A stretch of DNA of 64,000 nt from Ferruginibacter sp. Its GTDB lineage: Bacteria > Bacteroidota > Bacteroidia > Chitinophagales > Chitinophagaceae. The notes beneath the pieces are model-generated. The model did not search any database. It saw only the letters and a list, made by a program, of their open reading frames with translations, and had not been told where the DNA came from. The stretch lies in the NCBI GenBank assembly GCA_014379625.1, contig JACMLJ010000033.1, positions 1-64,000 of the forward strand, written 5' to 3'. The position numbers and the translations under genes are program-made. Positions 8,189 through 17,570 of this stretch are shown in pieces (the stretch's first letter is position 1; every line of letters begins with the position of its first letter).

Positions 8189-10591
8189 CTAAGCACCGAA
8201 CATCCGTCTGACCCTATGCCAAATCCGTCTTAAAGCGGGAAATTTGGACTCACTGTCATCGATCGCATAGCCATAACCGTAACCATATCCATAGCCATAG
8301 CCATACCCATAACCATATCCATAACCGGCACCGTTAGCTAAATTGCCAATGTTAATGCCGCGTTTTTTTACACCGTTAAATACGATGCACATGTTATTGA
8401 ACTTCTGCTGCTGGTTTAGTTCATTGATCAGCTTCAGGAATATTTTGGGTGTGCGGTCGTGCCTGATTACGTACAGCGTTACATCACTGTATTTTTTTAG
8501 GAGCTGGGCATCGGTAACCGGGCCCACGGGAGCGGTATCAATAAATACATAATCAAACTCTTTTTTAATAGATTCCATCAACTCGGGGAAGGAGGGTTTA
8601 CCAACCAGTTCAGTAGGATTGGGCGGTATGGTGCCTGCCGGGATGATAAACAGGTTGGGAATGGAGGTTTCGCGTATGATCTCCCCCATCGTAGCTTTTC
8701 CAACAATGTAATTGGATATACCCGGGTCGCGGGTTACATTCATTAATTTACTGAGTTTGGGTTTGCGAAGATCCATTTCCATCAATGCCACTTTTTTACC
8801 GGTTAATGTAAAACTGATAGCAAGATTAATGGCCATAAAACTTTTTCCCTCACCCGAAATACTGGAAGTAATAAGCAGGGTTTTATTTACTTCATTGAGC
8901 CCGATATAATTGAGGTTGGTCCTTAGCGTCCTGAACTGTTCTGCGATAACGGTTCTTTTACCTTCCATAATTACAATCGGCGAACTGGCCCGGGCCTGTA
9001 CAATTTCGCCAACGATGGGTACCGGGGTTTTATGTTCAATTTCATCCCTGAACAATACCTTACTTTTAAACTGCTCTTTTAATAGTACAATTGCAACAGC
9101 AGCCAGCAACCCTGCTATAAAACCGGTCAAGTAAAAATTCTTTCCCACTGGCCTTACCGGGCCGTAAGAACTCGGTATTTCCAATACCCTTAAATCCGAC
9201 CCGGTAGAGGCAGATGAAATGGCCGTCTCTTCTCTTTTCTGCAATAGATAAGAATAAATATTGTTCTTGATTTCCTGCTGCCTGCTGATCTCGAGCAATC
9301 CCCTTTCCTTTTCGGGGATTGACCGCAATAAATTATTATTCAGCTCAATTTTTTTATTGATATCATTAATTACCGTGAGCTGGTTATTCTTTATATTCGA
9401 TATGATCTCCAGTATGTCTTTCTTTAACCTCCTTATTTTTTCCTTTCCCTGGACAACCGGTTCACTCTTTTCTCCGCTAATACTGGTGGCATTTTCCAGT
9501 TCAAACTCCGCTGCATATAAATTACTCAGCAATGTGCCGAGGGTCTGGTCATTTAATAAGTTTAAAGACGGCACTGTTCCGGGTTTCTGTCCCTTATTCA
9601 GGATATAATTTCTTGTATCAGCCAACAACTCTAATTGCAGGTTAATCTCACTTTTTTTAATATCCAGTTCACGCACTTTTCCTAAATACAGTTCGCCCTG
9701 CGTGCCCACGCTATAGATGGACCGCCTGTTCTTATAGGATTCAATATTCTGTTCAACGGTATCCAGTTGATAGGTTACATAATTCAACCGGTCGTCAATA
9801 AAACTAAGCGTTTTAGCAGCTATCTGGTTCTTATCGTCAATGCCTTCAGCATTGTACACTTCAAAAAGTCTTTGCAGGATATCACGGGCTTTTTCGGGTA
9901 CGGGTGTTTCTAAACTCACATCCAATACCGTAGAAGAAGCAGATAAAGGATTCGCCCTTAGAGACCCGATTATTTCACCTGCTGCGGTTGCAACCGGGCG
10001 GGTAATTACAAAGTAGTTCTTCCCGGTTACACTGGGGTTGTACCTGTTGTTGATAACGAGCCGGTAAGTAACATTGTTTAACACTACGGTAGAATCAAAA
10101 GGAACGGACTGGTTATTGATCTGAACCCGCCTTCTAACCCAGTCAACCTTAAAATTATCCTTTCCATAACTATATATACTGTCTGCATATAATGCCACAA
10201 AGCGGATTGGTGAATTTTGGCCGTATAATTCTTCCAGTCTTACATTTCCCTGGTTGTATGCGGTTGAATAAAGATCAAGCGATTTTATCACTTTCTGCAT
10301 AAGGCCCGATGACCGCAATACCAGTATCTCATTTTCCACGATCTTTTTTTCGCTGAAAATATTAAGGGCATCCAATACTTTAGAATCTCCTGAACCTTTA
10401 TTTGGATCTTTTAATAACACTTTTGCGGTAGCAACATAGATAGGCACTTCAGCTCTTAAGTAGAGATAGGCAATACTCATGGAAACAGGGATCGTTAAGG
10501 CAAACAAGGGCCAGAACGGTAAATATTTTTGTAGTAATTGTATAAAAATATTCGTCTCTTGTTTTTCCTTAAATAATTGGTCTTCACTCAT
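8189..10591 (-). CDS. Wzc-like polysaccharide co-polymerase with BY-kinase domain
   Basis: An 800-residue inner-membrane protein controlling chain length and export of EPS. The first membrane segment is at about residues 30-50, followed by a long periplasmic Wzz/coiled-coil region with GNVR-like ending, and the second segment is near 490 (GFIAGLLAAVAIVLL). The cytoplasmic tyrosine kinase has Walker A GEGKS (Lys583), the A' motif MDLRKPKL and Walker B YVFIDTAPVG. The C-terminal tyrosine cluster is ten consecutive Gly-Tyr pairs, the expected autophosphorylation tail but unusually regular. The gene follows the export lipoprotein by 23 bp, so one operon. A full-length fusion of co-polymerase and kinase is typical of this phylum. 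Confidence 0.93.
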   Translation of the reverse strand: MSEDQLFKEKQETNIFIQLLQKYLPFWPLFALTIPVSMSIAYLYLRAEVPIYVATAKVLLKDPNKGSGDSKVLDALNIFSEKKIVENEILVLRSSGLMQKVIKSLDLYSTAYNQGNVRLEELYGQNSPIRFVALYADSIYSYGKDNFKVDWVRRRVQINNQSVPFDSTVVLNNVTYRLVINNRYNPSVTGKNYFVITRPVATAAGEIIGSLRANPLSASSTVLDVSLETPVPEKARDILQRLFEVYNAEGIDDKNQIAAKTLSFIDDRLNYVTYQLDTVEQNIESYKNRRSIYSVGTQGELYLGKVRELDIKKSEINLQLELLADTRNYILNKGQKPGTVPSLNLLNDQTLGTLLSNLYAAEFELENATSISGEKSEPVVQGKEKIRRLKKDILEIISNIKNNQLTVINDINKKIELNNNLLRSIPEKERGLLEISRQQEIKNNIYSYLLQKREETAISSASTGSDLRVLEIPSSYGPVRPVGKNFYLTGFIAGLLAAVAIVLLKEQFKSKVLFRDEIEHKTPVPIVGEIVQARASSPIVIMEGKRTVIAEQFRTLRTNLNYIGLNEVNKTLLITSSISGEGKSFMAINLAISFTLTGKKVALMEMDLRKPKLSKLMNVTRDPGISNYIVGKATMGEIIRETSIPNLFIIPAGTIPPNPTELVGKPSFPELMESIKKEFDYVFIDTAPVGPVTDAQLLKKYSDVTLYVIRHDRTPKIFLKLINELNQQQKFNNMCIVFNGVKKRGINIGNLANGAGYGYGYGYGYGYGYGYGYGYAIDDSESKFPALRRIWHRVRRMFGA
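8267..8330 (-). repeat. Hexanucleotide repeat coding (Gly-Tyr)10 in the BY-kinase tail
   Basis: Ten GGN-TAY units in tandem. Third positions vary (GGT, GGA, GGG, GGC; TAT, TAC), so the DNA repeat is imperfect while the peptide is exactly periodic, implying selection on the protein. Slippage in 6-nt steps would change the number of phosphorylatable tyrosines without a frameshift. Confidence 0.8.
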
Positions 10592-10614
10592 AAATATTGA
10601 TTCAGGAATCCCGG

Positions 10615-11415
10615 TTAGCGAAAAATCCGGTCTACGATTAAAAATACGAAAGTGATGGCTGATATGACAGTGGTATAGAGCAGTTGATTTCTTGTTCGCC
10701 TTTGCTCTGTATTAATTTTTTCTTCATCCGGTTTTATTACTACAATATCATTGGGATGCAGGTAATACCAGGGTGAGGTGAAAATCGATGGATCTTCGAG
10801 GTTAAGGTGCTTAACCTGCTTGGTATTTGCTGTTTCCCGAATTACCATTATTTTGCTCAACTGGGCATTGGGCGTAGCGCCACCACTCTTTGCCAATACT
10901 TCCAGCAATGGCATTTTTTCTTCCGGCATATCTATTACCTGTGAACCTGTTTCACCTAAAACAATAATGCGGTGGCTGGCGAAATTTACTGTAACAATGG
11001 GATCCTTTAGAAAGGGAAGCAGTTCAGTTTCCAGTTTGGCTTTCAGTTCTTTTCGTGTAAGTCCCTTAACCGGGATTTTACCTAATTTATGCAGGTAAAT
11101 ATTTCCATCAAGGCTCACCACGAACCCGCTTTTGGTATCTGCAATCGAAACCGGTTTATTAAACAAAATATCCTCTTCGTTGCTAAGGCTTGAAATTGAA
11201 ATGGCCAAAACATCATTCTTTTGAATTTTCAACTCCAGGTCGGGGTTTACAAAACCGCTGATCGTGGTATCCGTCCTGATGTCCTTAAAAAAGTAGGCAG
11301 GTTTATATACTTTACAGGAAGCAAGAAGAAAAGGTGCAAAAATTATTACAAAAGCCACGGGTAAAAAACGCTTACCTGCAATAACATGGGGGATATTTTT
11401 TATCATGTGTATCAA
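10615..11415 (-). CDS. Polysaccharide export outer-membrane lipoprotein (Wza-like)
   Basis: Wza/BexD-type protein with a signal sequence ending in a lipobox (PFLLASC), a polysaccharide-export domain (VNPDLELKIQKNDVLAISI ...), one SLBB-like repeat (RIIVLGETG..., LLEVLAKSGG) and a C-terminal hydrophobic anchor (TTVISAITFVFLIVD). At 266 residues it is shorter than E. coli Wza but normal for Bacteroidota. It forms the outer-membrane export channel together with the downstream Wzc. ATG at 11415 or the third codon after it (MIKNIPHV) could be used. The DNA upstream contains TAAATTTA, one base off the -7 consensus, without a well-spaced TTG. Confidence 0.9.
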   Translation of the reverse strand: MIHMIKNIPHVIAGKRFLPVAFVIIFAPFLLASCKVYKPAYFFKDIRTDTTISGFVNPDLELKIQKNDVLAISISSLSNEEDILFNKPVSIADTKSGFVVSLDGNIYLHKLGKIPVKGLTRKELKAKLETELLPFLKDPIVTVNFASHRIIVLGETGSQVIDMPEEKMPLLEVLAKSGGATPNAQLSKIMVIRETANTKQVKHLNLEDPSIFTSPWYYLHPNDIVVIKPDEEKINTEQRRTRNQLLYTTVISAITFVFLIVDRIFR

Positions 11416-11657
11416 CTGTGGATTAGAATACCGGTTTTAAATTTACAACCCGGCTAAAAGGATTTTTTTCAATTGTACCGGCGACCCGCTATCCTTGTAA
11501 CGATTTGCAAAATTCGTGTAAATAAACCATACAAACAATTATGAATGTGAGCAGTCAGACTTAGTACAAAGGGTTGCCAATCATCTGTCAACTTAATTCT
11601 TTGAGCTCCGGATAATGGCTGGCGACCCGTATTCATCAGCGTCCATTTAAAATAAAA

Positions 11658-11680
11658 GGGATGATAGTAACTATCATCCC
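11658..11680 (-). terminator. Intrinsic terminator after the small sorting-tail protein gene
   Basis: A perfect 10-bp stem (GGGATGATAG / CTATCATCCC) with a 3-nt loop. On the minus strand it is followed by TTTTATTTT, so it ends transcripts of the gene at 11707-11937. Confidence 0.75.
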
Positions 11681-11706
11681 TCAATTATTCACACTGTGAT
11701 GCAGAC

Positions 11707-11937
11707 TCAGGGCAATTTATTCAGCTTCTTTTTTCTTTCATCTCTTATTTTTTTTAAGCCATATACTACTCCTGCCGCTACCAGTACGCTAACGCCACCG
11801 TCTATTGGAGTATCGGGATCGCAGGGACCAGAATCGCAGGGATCCGGGGGCCCGATTGCCCTTGCCATATCCGGCACAAAACAAAATGCCAATACCATTA
11901 GGGCTGTAAAAATAATTGACCTGGAATATTGTTTCAT
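11707..11937 (-). CDS. Small exported protein with PID-CTERM-like sorting tail
   Basis: A 76-residue protein with an N-terminal signal peptide (hydrophobic core followed by ARA-IG), a short Pro/Asp/Cys-rich linker (PPDPCDSGPCDPDTPIDGG), a second hydrophobic stretch (VSVLVAAGVVYGLKK) and a basic tail. The P-I-D-G-G motif plus hydrophobic segment and basic end resembles the short C-terminal sorting domains annotated in Bacteroidota as PID-CTERM. The whole mature protein is little more than that tail. It is followed by its own terminator and sits between the EPS export genes and a GT2 gene. Function unknown; surface or envelope location is inferred. Confidence 0.7.
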   Translation of the reverse strand: MKQYSRSIIFTALMVLAFCFVPDMARAIGPPDPCDSGPCDPDTPIDGGVSVLVAAGVVYGLKKIRDERKKKLNKLP

Positions 11938-12362
11938 ATAATTTTTCTATTGTTTAGAAGGTTTTAACCAGCGATACTAACAGTACGATCTGTAAAACTA
12001 ATCATTCTGTTGCTTTAAAAGTGATAATTACTTACAATCGCATATCACGGGAACTGATATATTACCCTGCCCAGTTTAAACGCCGGTATTGATATAATGT
12101 TGCCATGCAGCCTCCATCCCTCGCAAATATTATCTTCACGGTGTTTAACTTCATCGTTTTCCAACTCGTTATTAGCTGTAAAATCCGGATGCTGGCAAAG
12201 ATTACTTAAAATAGCGGCTAAATTAACCGGGGCAATCAAAACTAAAAGAAGATCCTGGATTTCAAATTTGAAAATAAGAAAATTTGAAAATTACTCAATG
12301 CCAGAGCGCGATACTGCATCAAAAAAGTGAGAACTGGTTGTCAGTTTTTATCGCCCAAGCCG
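11938..12362. other. Intergenic region, 425 bp
   Basis: No convincing gene. The left part is 5' of the small exported protein and contains a TAGTTTTA box resembling a -7 element on the minus strand. The right part (12220-12361) is one copy of a dispersed repeat described separately. A 64-codon open frame here has no recognisable features and was rejected. Confidence 0.5.
12220..12361. repeat. Dispersed imperfect repeat, copy 1
   Basis: About 140 bp starting AAATTAACCGG that align by eye with 16271-16412. Shared blocks in the same order are ATCAAAACTAAA-like, GATTTCAAAT, GAAAATTACTCAAT-like and a final TTTTTATCGCC-like segment. It abuts the stop codon of the GT2 gene. Confidence 0.6.
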
Positions 12363-13058
12363 CTATTTTGGTAATTTGATTAATTCATTGTACCGTTCCA
12401 CCAACCTATCCTGCGAAATACCTTTTTTATACATCTTAACGATGATGTAGTTGGCTTTCTGAACCTGCCACCAGGAATTATGGTTGTATTTCCTGGTGGA
12501 AATTTTAGTTGCCTTGGGCATAACTGTATATTTCCCTTGCGCTTTCGCCCTTACGGTTAGGTCATACTCTTCCATAAGCGTTAAACTTTCATCATACCCC
12601 TTTAATGACCAGAAAAAATCCCTGGTAATAAAAAAGGTTTGATCGCCTCCATGGCAAACAAACCAATCAAACCTGGTAAAAAAGGCATTGATTTTCAGTA
12701 ACCATCTACCTCCTTCAAACCTTGACCGGTACCTTCCGGAATCAATTCCATTATTTACGGCCTGTAGAATATCAGCGGCGTAGGTAGCCGGAGGAATGCT
12801 ATCGGCATGGATGAAATACAAAATATCACCTACCGCAATTGATGCGCCGTGATTCATTTGAACTGCCCTGCCTTTCTTTGGGGCTACTACTGATTTTGCC
12901 CCTGCCGCTAAGGCAATCGCAAGGGTATCATCACTGCTACCTCCATCGACAACAATTATTTCCAATACAAATACCTGCTTGTGCTGGTCCAGGTAACGGA
13001 TGAGCTTACCGATATTTTTTTCTTCGTTTAGCGTGGGGATGATAATGCTGATCGTCAT
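12363..13058 (-). CDS. GT2 family glycosyltransferase (TIGR04283-like)
   Basis: A compact 231-residue GT-A glycosyltransferase. It has the family start ISIIIPTLNEEKNI, EIIVVDGGSSDDT, the lysine/arginine-rich turn KKGRAVQMNHGA, and a metal-binding FIHADSIPP in place of DXD. The small size and the GGDQTFFITRDFF segment match the TIGR04283 group, whose members occur singly and whose acceptors are mostly unknown. It has a separate gap on both sides and is not in an obvious operon. It may take part in glycolipid or EPS synthesis, given the neighbouring locus. Confidence 0.85.
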   Translation of the reverse strand: MTISIIIPTLNEEKNIGKLIRYLDQHKQVFVLEIIVVDGGSSDDTLAIALAAGAKSVVAPKKGRAVQMNHGASIAVGDILYFIHADSIPPATYAADILQAVNNGIDSGRYRSRFEGGRWLLKINAFFTRFDWFVCHGGDQTFFITRDFFWSLKGYDESLTLMEEYDLTVRAKAQGKYTVMPKATKISTRKYNHNSWWQVQKANYIIVKMYKKGISQDRLVERYNELIKLPK

Positions 13059-13116
13059 AGTAAACCCTTTTATAAAACAAGGTTAGCGTGTATACCTAAA
13101 AAAGCCTGGTCCCCTT

Positions 13117-13980
13117 TCAATTATCCGCATTTCCTGATTTCAAAAACCGGAGGCTGGCTTCCACAACCGCCTGCATTGCCGGGGGCAGGTCATCGGTCGT
13201 CCAGGGATGCTTTCGTCCAAATACATGATCGCTTTCCACTGTAAATATTTGCGCGGAAGGTTGCCATTCTTTTAATTCCCCGGCTTTTTCAACCGGAACA
13301 GCCTCATCCATTGTGCCATGACAAACCAGGATTGGAATAGCTAAACTTTTGATAGCTTTTTTTATATTTAGCCTGTTGGTGTTTTGTATATAATCTTCAT
13401 ATAGCTGATAATACAGGGGCATCTGCTGATGGGTGCGGCCATTGGTATAATACTGAACCCCCAACTGCTTCCATTCCTGCATTTTATCAGGCGGCCAGTT
13501 GCCCCAGGGCGTTGTACATTCGCTGATGCCCGCCCAGGTGATTAATTTAGTCACCCGACTGTCTTCGGCCGCCTGCAGTATAGCAATGCCGCCGCCCATA
13601 CTATGCCCCACCAAACAGATATGATTACTATCAATCGCCTGCCGGTATGGGTTCAGGGGTTGGCAAACCCAGTTGATGATCAGCCGGAGATCATCTAATT
13701 GCTTTGTATAATTATTATTGCCAAATGCTTCAAGGTCGGTAAAATCTTCGGGCTGCGCAGGCGTGGTGCCATTGTGTGAAAAATTAAATTTCACCAGCAC
13801 ATAACCCTCGTTTGCAAATTTTGAGGCGATTATGTCAAAATTACCCCAGTCTTTAAACCCATTGAACCCATGAACATAAACTACTACCGGCTTTCGGTAG
13901 CGGTGATCGTTAAAAAATATATCGAGCGCCATGGGCCGGTTCCTGGTTCCGGGTAGTAGTATATTTTTTATGGCCTGCAT
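13117..13980 (-). CDS. Alpha/beta hydrolase (dienelactone hydrolase/BAAT-like)
   Basis: A 287-residue cytoplasmic serine hydrolase without signal peptide. Oxyanion region VHGFNGFKDW at 37-45; nucleophile Ser127 in GHSMGGG; acid Asp225 in HGTMDEAVP; His252 in ESDHVFG. All catalytic elements are present. Substrate cannot be read from the sequence; close family members act on esters or lactones. Transcribed in the same direction as the membrane protein 91 bp upstream and the GT2 gene 58 bp downstream, so co-transcription is possible but not shown. Confidence 0.85.
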   Translation of the reverse strand: MQAIKNILLPGTRNRPMALDIFFNDHRYRKPVVVYVHGFNGFKDWGNFDIIASKFANEGYVLVKFNFSHNGTTPAQPEDFTDLEAFGNNNYTKQLDDLRLIINWVCQPLNPYRQAIDSNHICLVGHSMGGGIAILQAAEDSRVTKLITWAGISECTTPWGNWPPDKMQEWKQLGVQYYTNGRTHQQMPLYYQLYEDYIQNTNRLNIKKAIKSLAIPILVCHGTMDEAVPVEKAGELKEWQPSAQIFTVESDHVFGRKHPWTTDDLPPAMQAVVEASLRFLKSGNADN

Positions 13981-14071
13981 GTTTTATATGATATCTTTTA
14001 AAATGCTGAAAAGCCGCAATAGTCAATATTCATTTTCAGGAAATATGATTTTTATGAAAATGGTACCGCAC

Positions 14072-16264
14072 TTAATGCGCGTTAATTTTTTGAACCACTT
14101 TCTTAATATCAACCGCTAATTTATAAATAAAATCCACATGTTCCTTCATTTGCTGATCAGGAACCTGGCCCTGGGAAGCAGGCATTGTACCGGCTTCTTG
14201 TATCCCTGGCTGGTACGATCGATCCATCATCTGCAGGCTCTCTTCCAGTAAAATAAAAGAACGGTTAAGGGGTTGTAAAATTTCTTTGGTACCCGCCTGC
14301 TGTTCATTGGATGTATTGATTGAAAACAGGCTGGCAATATTGGAAGAAAGTACATTATTCAACACCACAAATTCGTTGATCTCCGGGGCATTTTCCTGTT
14401 TATTTTTAGGTTCGGACAACATGCGGTATAATGCCGCTGAAAGATTGGCGGTACTTACATACAATTCTTTTCTTACCAGTTTGTAATCGAGCAAAGAACC
14501 GGTATCACCCGAAAAAAAATATTTCAGTTTTTTAAGATAGCTGATATTGGCCTTTAATACACTTGCCATATGCGCCTCTAATTGTTTTGACTCCCAGTGC
14601 GGAAATAAAAAATAACTGGAAAAAAATGCCAGTACCGAAGCAATCGCCGTATCCAGTACCCGTTCTTCAACAATATTAATAAATCCCAGTCCGAGGAACC
14701 TGAAAAGTACCAGGATATAGGGGGTCATAAATAGTACCGTCACAGTGTAATTCACCCGTTGAAAAGTATAGGTTCCAATCATCAAAAATACCATTATGGC
14801 AAGCAATACGGCCCGGTCGGCTATGGTGGCTATCAAAACAATTCCTAATACCCCCCCTGCGAGGGTACCGGCTATTCTTTGTACATTTCGTTGTTTGGTT
14901 ATGCTGTAAGCCGGTTTCAGTATAAAAACTATCGTTAACAATATCCAGTAGCTATGATGCCCATAGGAAATAAATTGCAGGATTATAAAACCCAGGATAC
15001 AGGTGATCATCATCCGCAAAGCGTGCCTGAATACGGAAGAATTAAGGTTGAGATTATCGCGAAATACGGCAAAACTAATTTCCTGGTGCGTGACGAATTT
15101 TGAATAATCCTTTTTTGCCCGTCCACGGATTTTTAAACTACTATCTGCTGCAAAATAACCCGGCATCTCATTTACGCGTTCGCCGATATTGCGAAGATTG
15201 ACCAGTATTTTTTTTAATACAAGGTTGCTGGTGGTTTCAATTTTTAAAGCATCGATCTTCGATTTTAATTCATTGAGCGCGGGTATTAACTCAAACTCTT
15301 TTTTATAGGGGATATTTGACTGAATGGCAAGTCCGATCTCATCCAGTTCATAAGCAATTTCCCTTATTACAACAGATATTGCCGGTAAAATACCCGTGGA
15401 GGAGAATTTTTTCCTAAGCAGCGGGTAATCATACCAGGTTGCTATAACCTGCTCGTACAGGTCCACCACATTGGTAAATGTAATCAAAAGCGCCTGGCCT
15501 GTGCGGGTTGAATCCTTCGTTATTGCCTTGCCTTTAAACAGCAGTTCCCTCGTTTCATCCTGTTTTTCACTTACAATTACCTGCTGGGCCAGCAGTTTTT
15601 GGTATTCTGTATCTACATTGGTACCTGGATCGTACAGCGCCGCTTTAATGAGCAATAACCTCGATGTTTCGTGTATGCAGTTCCCCAGCGATCGTTGCGC
15701 CTGCCGGAAAGGCCTGACGAGATAAAACAATAAAGATGCTGCCATATACCATACCCCTCCGCACAATATCAACAGGGCTTCCTGCAAAACCTCCCCTGCC
15801 GGCATAACCTTATCCATATTCAAAATCATGATCAGCAAAGCAGCCGTACCCACTGAAGAAGCACGGGTACCGAAAACGGCAAACATTGAAAAAACAAAAG
15901 AAGCAAATACGATCAGCAGGCCCAATGAAAGTACATGATGGTTAGCAAACCCGGTTAGTAATGTCATCAATAAAACAAAACCTATACAGTACGCCATTCC
16001 ATTGCGCTTATGCTCCAGAGGGCCCGGGGCATCGCTGATACTTACGCATAGCGCCCCTGTTGAAATCAGCAGGCCAGTGTTTAAGCTTGCAAATTGAGCA
16101 AATAGCAGGGCCGGCAAAACGATCGCCACAGTAATCCTTATGCCATCAGCGAGATACTGGCTAAACAAAAAATACCTGATATTTTGTGTATTTTCCTTCA
16201 CTTGGTAGCTATCGGGAAGCAGCCGCTGAAAACCAGTTGACGGTTTTGATCTTTTATCAATCAT
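14072..16264 (-). CDS. FUSC family (YccS/YhfK-like) inner-membrane protein
   Basis: A 730-residue protein with a duplicated layout. A first block of hydrophobic segments lies at about residues 35-190, a cytosolic helical region at about 190-400, a second hydrophobic block at about 405-540, and a soluble helical tail. This is the pattern of the FUSC family, which includes fusaric-acid resistance and aromatic-acid exporters such as AaeB. The segment FLFPHWESKQLE after the second block is typical. A role in export of aromatic acids is possible but inferred only from the family. No accessory membrane-fusion protein lies next to it. Confidence 0.85.
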   Translation of the reverse strand: MIDKRSKPSTGFQRLLPDSYQVKENTQNIRYFLFSQYLADGIRITVAIVLPALLFAQFASLNTGLLISTGALCVSISDAPGPLEHKRNGMAYCIGFVLLMTLLTGFANHHVLSLGLLIVFASFVFSMFAVFGTRASSVGTAALLIMILNMDKVMPAGEVLQEALLILCGGVWYMAASLLFYLVRPFRQAQRSLGNCIHETSRLLLIKAALYDPGTNVDTEYQKLLAQQVIVSEKQDETRELLFKGKAITKDSTRTGQALLITFTNVVDLYEQVIATWYDYPLLRKKFSSTGILPAISVVIREIAYELDEIGLAIQSNIPYKKEFELIPALNELKSKIDALKIETTSNLVLKKILVNLRNIGERVNEMPGYFAADSSLKIRGRAKKDYSKFVTHQEISFAVFRDNLNLNSSVFRHALRMMITCILGFIILQFISYGHHSYWILLTIVFILKPAYSITKQRNVQRIAGTLAGGVLGIVLIATIADRAVLLAIMVFLMIGTYTFQRVNYTVTVLFMTPYILVLFRFLGLGFINIVEERVLDTAIASVLAFFSSYFLFPHWESKQLEAHMASVLKANISYLKKLKYFFSGDTGSLLDYKLVRKELYVSTANLSAALYRMLSEPKNKQENAPEINEFVVLNNVLSSNIASLFSINTSNEQQAGTKEILQPLNRSFILLEESLQMMDRSYQPGIQEAGTMPASQGQVPDQQMKEHVDFIYKLAVDIKKVVQKINAH

Positions 16265-16903
16265 AGAAAGAAATTAACCGGAGCGATTAAAACTAAAGCC
16301 TGAATTTCAAATGTGAAAATTTTATGATTTGAAAATGACTCAATACCTGCTACTAAGCACAACTTCAATAAAGTAAAAACCTGTTGCCTGTTTTTTTCGC
16401 CTGGCGCCTAAAAGATACACATTATTGTATAGATAAATAAAAAAAGGAAGGCAGTTGAGGATCATTGTAGCGGGCTGGGGTCGAAGCCGGGGTTGGGAGC
16501 CGTGGGCAGTATTCACCGACCATTGGGGTTATATTTTGCCGTTAAGCGCTTGTTACTAAATTGATCTTTATATTTTTAATTGAGCATTGGAGCCGGGCAG
16601 AACGAGCATCAAGTATCCGCAAATCTTAAAAGTTGAAGCACATCAATACAATAAGCATTAAAATTGTGTAAGAAATTCCACAGTACAAAAAATTCTTCTA
16701 TAAGCCTTGCTTAAAGCTCAGCATCTTAAAAACGGCATATAATTTTCTATGGTGTTGGTTCCTGCAGGCCGATAGTTTGCTTAGTGCGGAAAACCACTGT
16801 TGGCTATTCATGCATAAGGCAAACAGGACTGTACAGTTTATACCTGAAATTTATTTAACCAATTGAGTCAACGGGTATATTGAAATACTTTTAAAACAAA
16901 AAA
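16265..16903. other. Intergenic region between divergent genes, 639 bp
   Basis: Bounded by the start codons of the FUSC gene (minus) and the PPOX-like gene (plus), so it must hold at least two promoters. Nothing matches the full TTG/TAnnTTTG pattern; TATATTGA at about 16875 is a weak candidate for the plus-strand gene. The left 142 bp are copy 2 of a dispersed repeat. No coding signal seen. Confidence 0.5.
16271..16412. repeat. Dispersed imperfect repeat, copy 2
   Basis: Starts AAATTAACCGGAGCGATTAA and aligns with 12220-12361 over its whole length with small gaps, in the same orientation. It lies 7 bp from the FUSC start codon, so it would be part of that gene's promoter or leader. Confidence 0.6.
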
Positions 16904-17404
16904 ATGGAAAAAAATTTAAATAGTAAAGAAGCTATTGAAAAATTGCAGGCACTGGTAAAAGATATAGTTACCTGCATGTTTTTCACCAATACCCAGGCCG
17001 GTATCCACAACACAAGGCCCATGGCGGTTGTGGAAGTAGATATGAATGGAAATTTATGGTTTTTTGCCAGTCTGCAATCGGCTAAAGTACAAGACATCGA
17101 AAAAGACAACCATGTGCATCTGGTATTCTCCAATCCTTCCAAAGACAGTTTTCTTGACCTTCGGGGAAGGGCGAGTATTGAAAATGACCGGAAATCCATT
17201 GAGGACAGATGGATCCCGATTGTTAAGGCATGGTTTCCGGAGGGCAAAAATGATCCCGATCTTTGCCTTATTAAAGTGAAGACTGATGAAGCACACTATT
17301 GGGACAGGAATAGCACTAAAATGGTGGATATAGTAAAAACAATAAGTTCCGTAGTTACGGGTAAACAAATGGTGGAAGGCATTCATGGCGATCTTTTGGT
17401 ATAG
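16904..17404 (+). CDS. PPOX-type general stress protein (pyridoxamine phosphate oxidase-like)
   Basis: A 166-residue split-barrel flavin-binding protein of the general stress protein 26 group. Family marks are DIVTCMFFTNTQAGIHNTRPMAVVEVD, GNLWFFASLQSAKVQDIEKDNHVHLVFSNPS and RGRASIENDRKSI. These proteins bind FMN, FAD or F420 and are usually stress-induced, with substrates unknown. A strong hairpin terminator follows (17505-17538). It opens a run of stress and signalling genes. Confidence 0.85.
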   Translation: MEKNLNSKEAIEKLQALVKDIVTCMFFTNTQAGIHNTRPMAVVEVDMNGNLWFFASLQSAKVQDIEKDNHVHLVFSNPSKDSFLDLRGRASIENDRKSIEDRWIPIVKAWFPEGKNDPDLCLIKVKTDEAHYWDRNSTKMVDIVKTISSVVTGKQMVEGIHGDLLV

Positions 17405-17504
17405 ATAAGTTGTTTCGTTTAAAGACTGCCGGGTTTTCAACTTTGCTTAGTGTAAGTGTCACGAGTACTTCCTTCGTTTTACCGTATCCAATTTTCAAAA
17501 TAGA

Positions 17505-17538
17505 AAATGCCTGCAGAAAAACTGTTCTGCAGGCATTT
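17505..17538. terminator. Bidirectional hairpin terminator
   Basis: A perfect 14-bp stem (AAATGCCTGCAGAA and complement) with a 6-nt loop, between convergent genes ending at 17404 and 17571. A/T-rich sequence flanks both sides, so it can serve both strands. Confidence 0.8.
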
Positions 17539-17570
17539 AATTATCAAACCCGGTTATTGGTGGAGGTGGC

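Noticed and set aside
11469..11684. 71-codon open frame on the minus strand
   Set aside because: It starts inside the terminator hairpin of the neighbouring gene and has no family features or coupling.
12045..12239. 64-codon open frame on the minus strand
   Set aside because: It overlaps the dispersed repeat and its composition is unlike a gene.
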